Source of the DNA: Micrococcales bacterium
Lineage (GTDB): Bacteria; Actinomycetota; Actinomycetes; Actinomycetales; Dermatophilaceae
Length of the DNA: 6,428 nucleotides
Assembly: GCA_003157445.1 (NCBI GenBank)
Contig: PMJN01000403.1
Location: 1-6,428 of the forward strand
Direction: 5' to 3'
How positions within the stretch are numbered: the stretch's first letter is position 1; the number at the start of each line of letters is the position of its first letter. Below are positions 5,499 to 6,428 of the stretch, piece after piece. The notes beneath the pieces were generated by a model. That model saw only the letters and a list, made by a program, of their open reading frames with translations. It did not search any database and was not told the DNA's origin. The position numbers and the translations under genes were made by a program.

Positions 5499-5765
5499 TC
5501 AGAAAAGCGGTGTCTCGGGGTCGGCACGACGGGCACGGGCATTACGGCGTTTAAGGGCACGCCGTTCATCCACGGACAGTCCGCCCCACACGCCGTCGTC
5601 CTGGTGGGAATGCATGGCCCATCTCAAGCAGGTGTCAGCGACCTCACAGCGGCGGCAGATGACTTTTGCTTTGTTGATTTGGTGAAATGCGGGGTCGGCG
5701 TTCCCGATCGGGAAGAACAACTCTGGGTTCTCGTCCAGGCAGGCAGCACGGCTGCGCCACGTCAT
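5499..5765 (-). CDS. whiB1: WhiB family Fe-S transcriptional regulator, WhiB1/WblE type
   Basis: 88 residues. Four cysteines at C9, C37, C40 and C46 bind the [4Fe-4S] cluster; these are the same positions as in mycobacterial WhiB1. ELFFPIGN (15-22) is the segment that in WhiB1 meets the sigma factor, GVWGGLSVDERRALKRRNAR (58-77) carries the G-V-W-G-G turn and the basic DNA-binding tail typical of WhiB1/WblE, and the extra end RADPETPLF is slightly longer than WhiB1's. Wbl proteins bind the housekeeping sigma factor and control transcription in response to nitric oxide or oxygen. Start ATG 5763-5765 has a strong AAGGAG 10 bases upstream. The leader is about 75-80 bases if the promoter at 5852-5880 is used, with a large inverted repeat further upstream. 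Surrounding genes differ from any whiB1 neighbourhood I can recall, so a paralogue rather than the orthologue is possible. Confidence 0.92.
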   Translation of the reverse strand: MTWRSRAACLDENPELFFPIGNADPAFHQINKAKVICRRCEVADTCLRWAMHSHQDDGVWGGLSVDERRALKRRNARARRADPETPLF

Positions 5766-5775
5766 CAGGATCAGG

Positions 5776-5781
5776 CTCCTT
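5776..5781 (-). promoter_or_regulatory. Strong ribosome binding site of the whiB-like gene
   Basis: AAGGAG on the minus strand, 10 bases before the ATG at 5763-5765. It is the best Shine-Dalgarno in the window and fixes the whiB start. Confidence 0.65.
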
Positions 5782-5851
5782 GCACCGAAGACTGGGGAAT
5801 CAGCATCATGCGAGTCAGTTCAACCGGCGCACCATGAGTGTCACTGGGTCG

Positions 5852-5880
5852 CTTAAAGCCAACACTCAAGTCAACGTCAA
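5852..5880 (-). promoter_or_regulatory. Candidate promoter of the whiB-like gene
   Basis: On the minus strand, TTGACG (5875-5880) is followed after 17 bases by TTTAAG (5852-5857). This is the spacing of a housekeeping promoter, with a good -35 and a mediocre -10. TTGAC recurs three times within 30 bases (5868-5897), so the exact -35 is uncertain. Confidence 0.4.
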
Positions 5881-5911
5881 GGTCATCGCCACGTCAACGG
5901 ATGAGAGTGAA

Positions 5912-5970
5912 CAGCCCGTGAGGTCTGGGTGCCAGGGTGCGTTGGACGGGTCGCACATCCTCACGGGCTG
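5912..5970. repeat. 12-bp perfect inverted repeat, possible structured RNA with three-way junction
   Basis: CAGCCCGTGAGG (5912-5923) and CCTCACGGGCTG (5959-5970) pair perfectly. Inside are two more hairpins: CTGG-gtg-CCAG (5925-5935) and GTGCG-ten bases-CGCAC (5937-5956). Together they can fold as a compact three-way junction on either strand. It lies about 32 bp upstream of the candidate whiB -35. No known riboswitch or housekeeping RNA motif was recognised, and no T-run follows on either strand. It may be a small RNA, a 5' leader of an unseen gene, a terminator of a minus-strand transcript from the right, or a protein site. Confidence 0.45.
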
Positions 5971-6073
5971 CGGTGCCTGCGAGAGTGCTGCCACCAGTCT
6001 TTGGCCCGGTTGCCGATTGCCACCTGAAGGCTGTCGGCGACGGCTGGCTAGTGCGCAGCAACCTCACACGTCC

Positions 6074-6095
6074 GTTGGTTGTTCACTAGACCAAC
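6074..6095. repeat. Inverted repeat of operator size
   Basis: GTTGGT, ten bases, ACCAAC; the flanks also allow GGTTG/CAACC pairing in a shifted register. Operators of GntR- or TetR-type regulators can look like this, but no gene start is close by. Confidence 0.35.
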
Positions 6096-6328
6096 CACCC
6101 CCTTCCATGTGGATGCGCCCACAACGTTAGGTCGGCTGATGGACGCTCGCAACAGGTGGGTCATTCACGGGTCTGTCGAGGGCATGGCAGGTGGGCTCGG
6201 TCAAGCGTGAGGGTCTTTCTTGTCGTGTTGCTAGGCGACGTCCCGTGTCTCGCAGGGAACCGGCTAACGGGCACGTGTGAAGGCCGTTTTCTCAGCTCAG
6301 GCTGGCGCTGACCGGGTCTTCGTTTGAG

Positions 6329-6348
6329 GATCGTCCTGCGGGACGATC
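6329..6348. repeat. Perfect 8-bp hairpin closing a UNCG-type tetraloop
   Basis: GATCGTCC-TGCG-GGACGATC. Read on the plus strand, the loop is C(UGCG)G, one of the very stable UNCG class. No T-run follows on either strand. It overlaps the minus-strand fragment 6297-6401. Possible U-less terminator or RNA structure. Confidence 0.45.
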
Positions 6349-6428
6349 AGGGTGGCGTTGAACAGCACTGTCACGTGCTCCACTGGCCCTTCGGTAGCGC
6401 ATCACCTTTGAGAGCGTTGTCGGTGGCC

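Larger units (their letters stand above)
5971..6428. other. 458-bp end region without a convincing gene
   Basis: No frame here shows a known domain. A plus-strand frame with ATG 5834-5836 runs to TAG 6128-6130 but has cysteine- and arginine-rich, unnatural composition and no ribosome site. On the minus strand, codons 6297-6401 (stop TGA 6297-6299) read VTVLFNATLIVPQDDPQTK with G/C-rich third positions, but the frame is closed upstream by TGA 6402-6404, so at best it is a gene fragment. Two hairpins are given separately. Confidence 0.45.

Noticed and set aside
5834..6130. Plus-strand frame starting MSVTGSLKANTQVNVK
   Set aside because: No ribosome site. It crosses the strong inverted repeat 5912-5970, and the second half is cysteine/arginine/proline-rich and unlike a folded protein.

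Overview
The window (6428 bp) looks like chromosomal or accessory DNA of a high-GC actinomycete. Three things support this: the protein families present (a WhiB1-type Fe-S regulator, an F420-type Ddn-like oxidoreductase, a TIGR03086/mycothiol-isomerase-like protein); the strong G/C bias at third codon positions; and two genes whose start codon sits exactly 7 bases after a TANNNT -10 hexamer, the leaderless promoter layout common in mycobacteria and relatives. I cannot name genus or species. No transposase, integrase, CRISPR array, tRNA or rRNA was seen.

Layout from left to right. The 3' end of a nitronate monooxygenase (+) enters from the left edge, followed by a small four-helix membrane protein (+). 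Facing them on the minus strand is a series of small genes: an ABM-fold protein, a Ddn-like oxidoreductase, and two small orphan proteins of 112 and 89 aa. Between the ABM and Ddn genes lies a plus-strand coding fragment that looks like the decayed tail of a solute-binding protein. The two orphan genes share a 22-bp direct repeat in their upstream regions. Next come a plus-strand multi-helix membrane protein that reads as a CPBP/CAAX-protease relative with its catalytic residues replaced, a 477-bp gap with no convincing gene, a TIGR03086-type metal-binding protein (+) and a whiB1-like gene (-). The last 660 bp hold the whiB leader, a candidate sigma-70-type promoter, a strong 12-bp inverted repeat that can fold as a three-way junction, two further hairpins, and only weak coding fragments.

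Function. Several genes use redox or thiol cofactors by family: flavin (nitronate monooxygenase), F420 (Ddn-like), mycothiol-linked chemistry (TIGR03086) and an Fe-S cluster (WhiB). They are not arranged as one operon, so a shared pathway is only an inference. The middle part (about 1400-3320) looks like decaying accessory DNA: short genes of unknown function, orphan coding tails, palindromes and a duplicated upstream motif. The items most worth a second look are the degenerate CPBP protein, the duplicated motif before the two orphan genes, and the three-way-junction element upstream of whiB.
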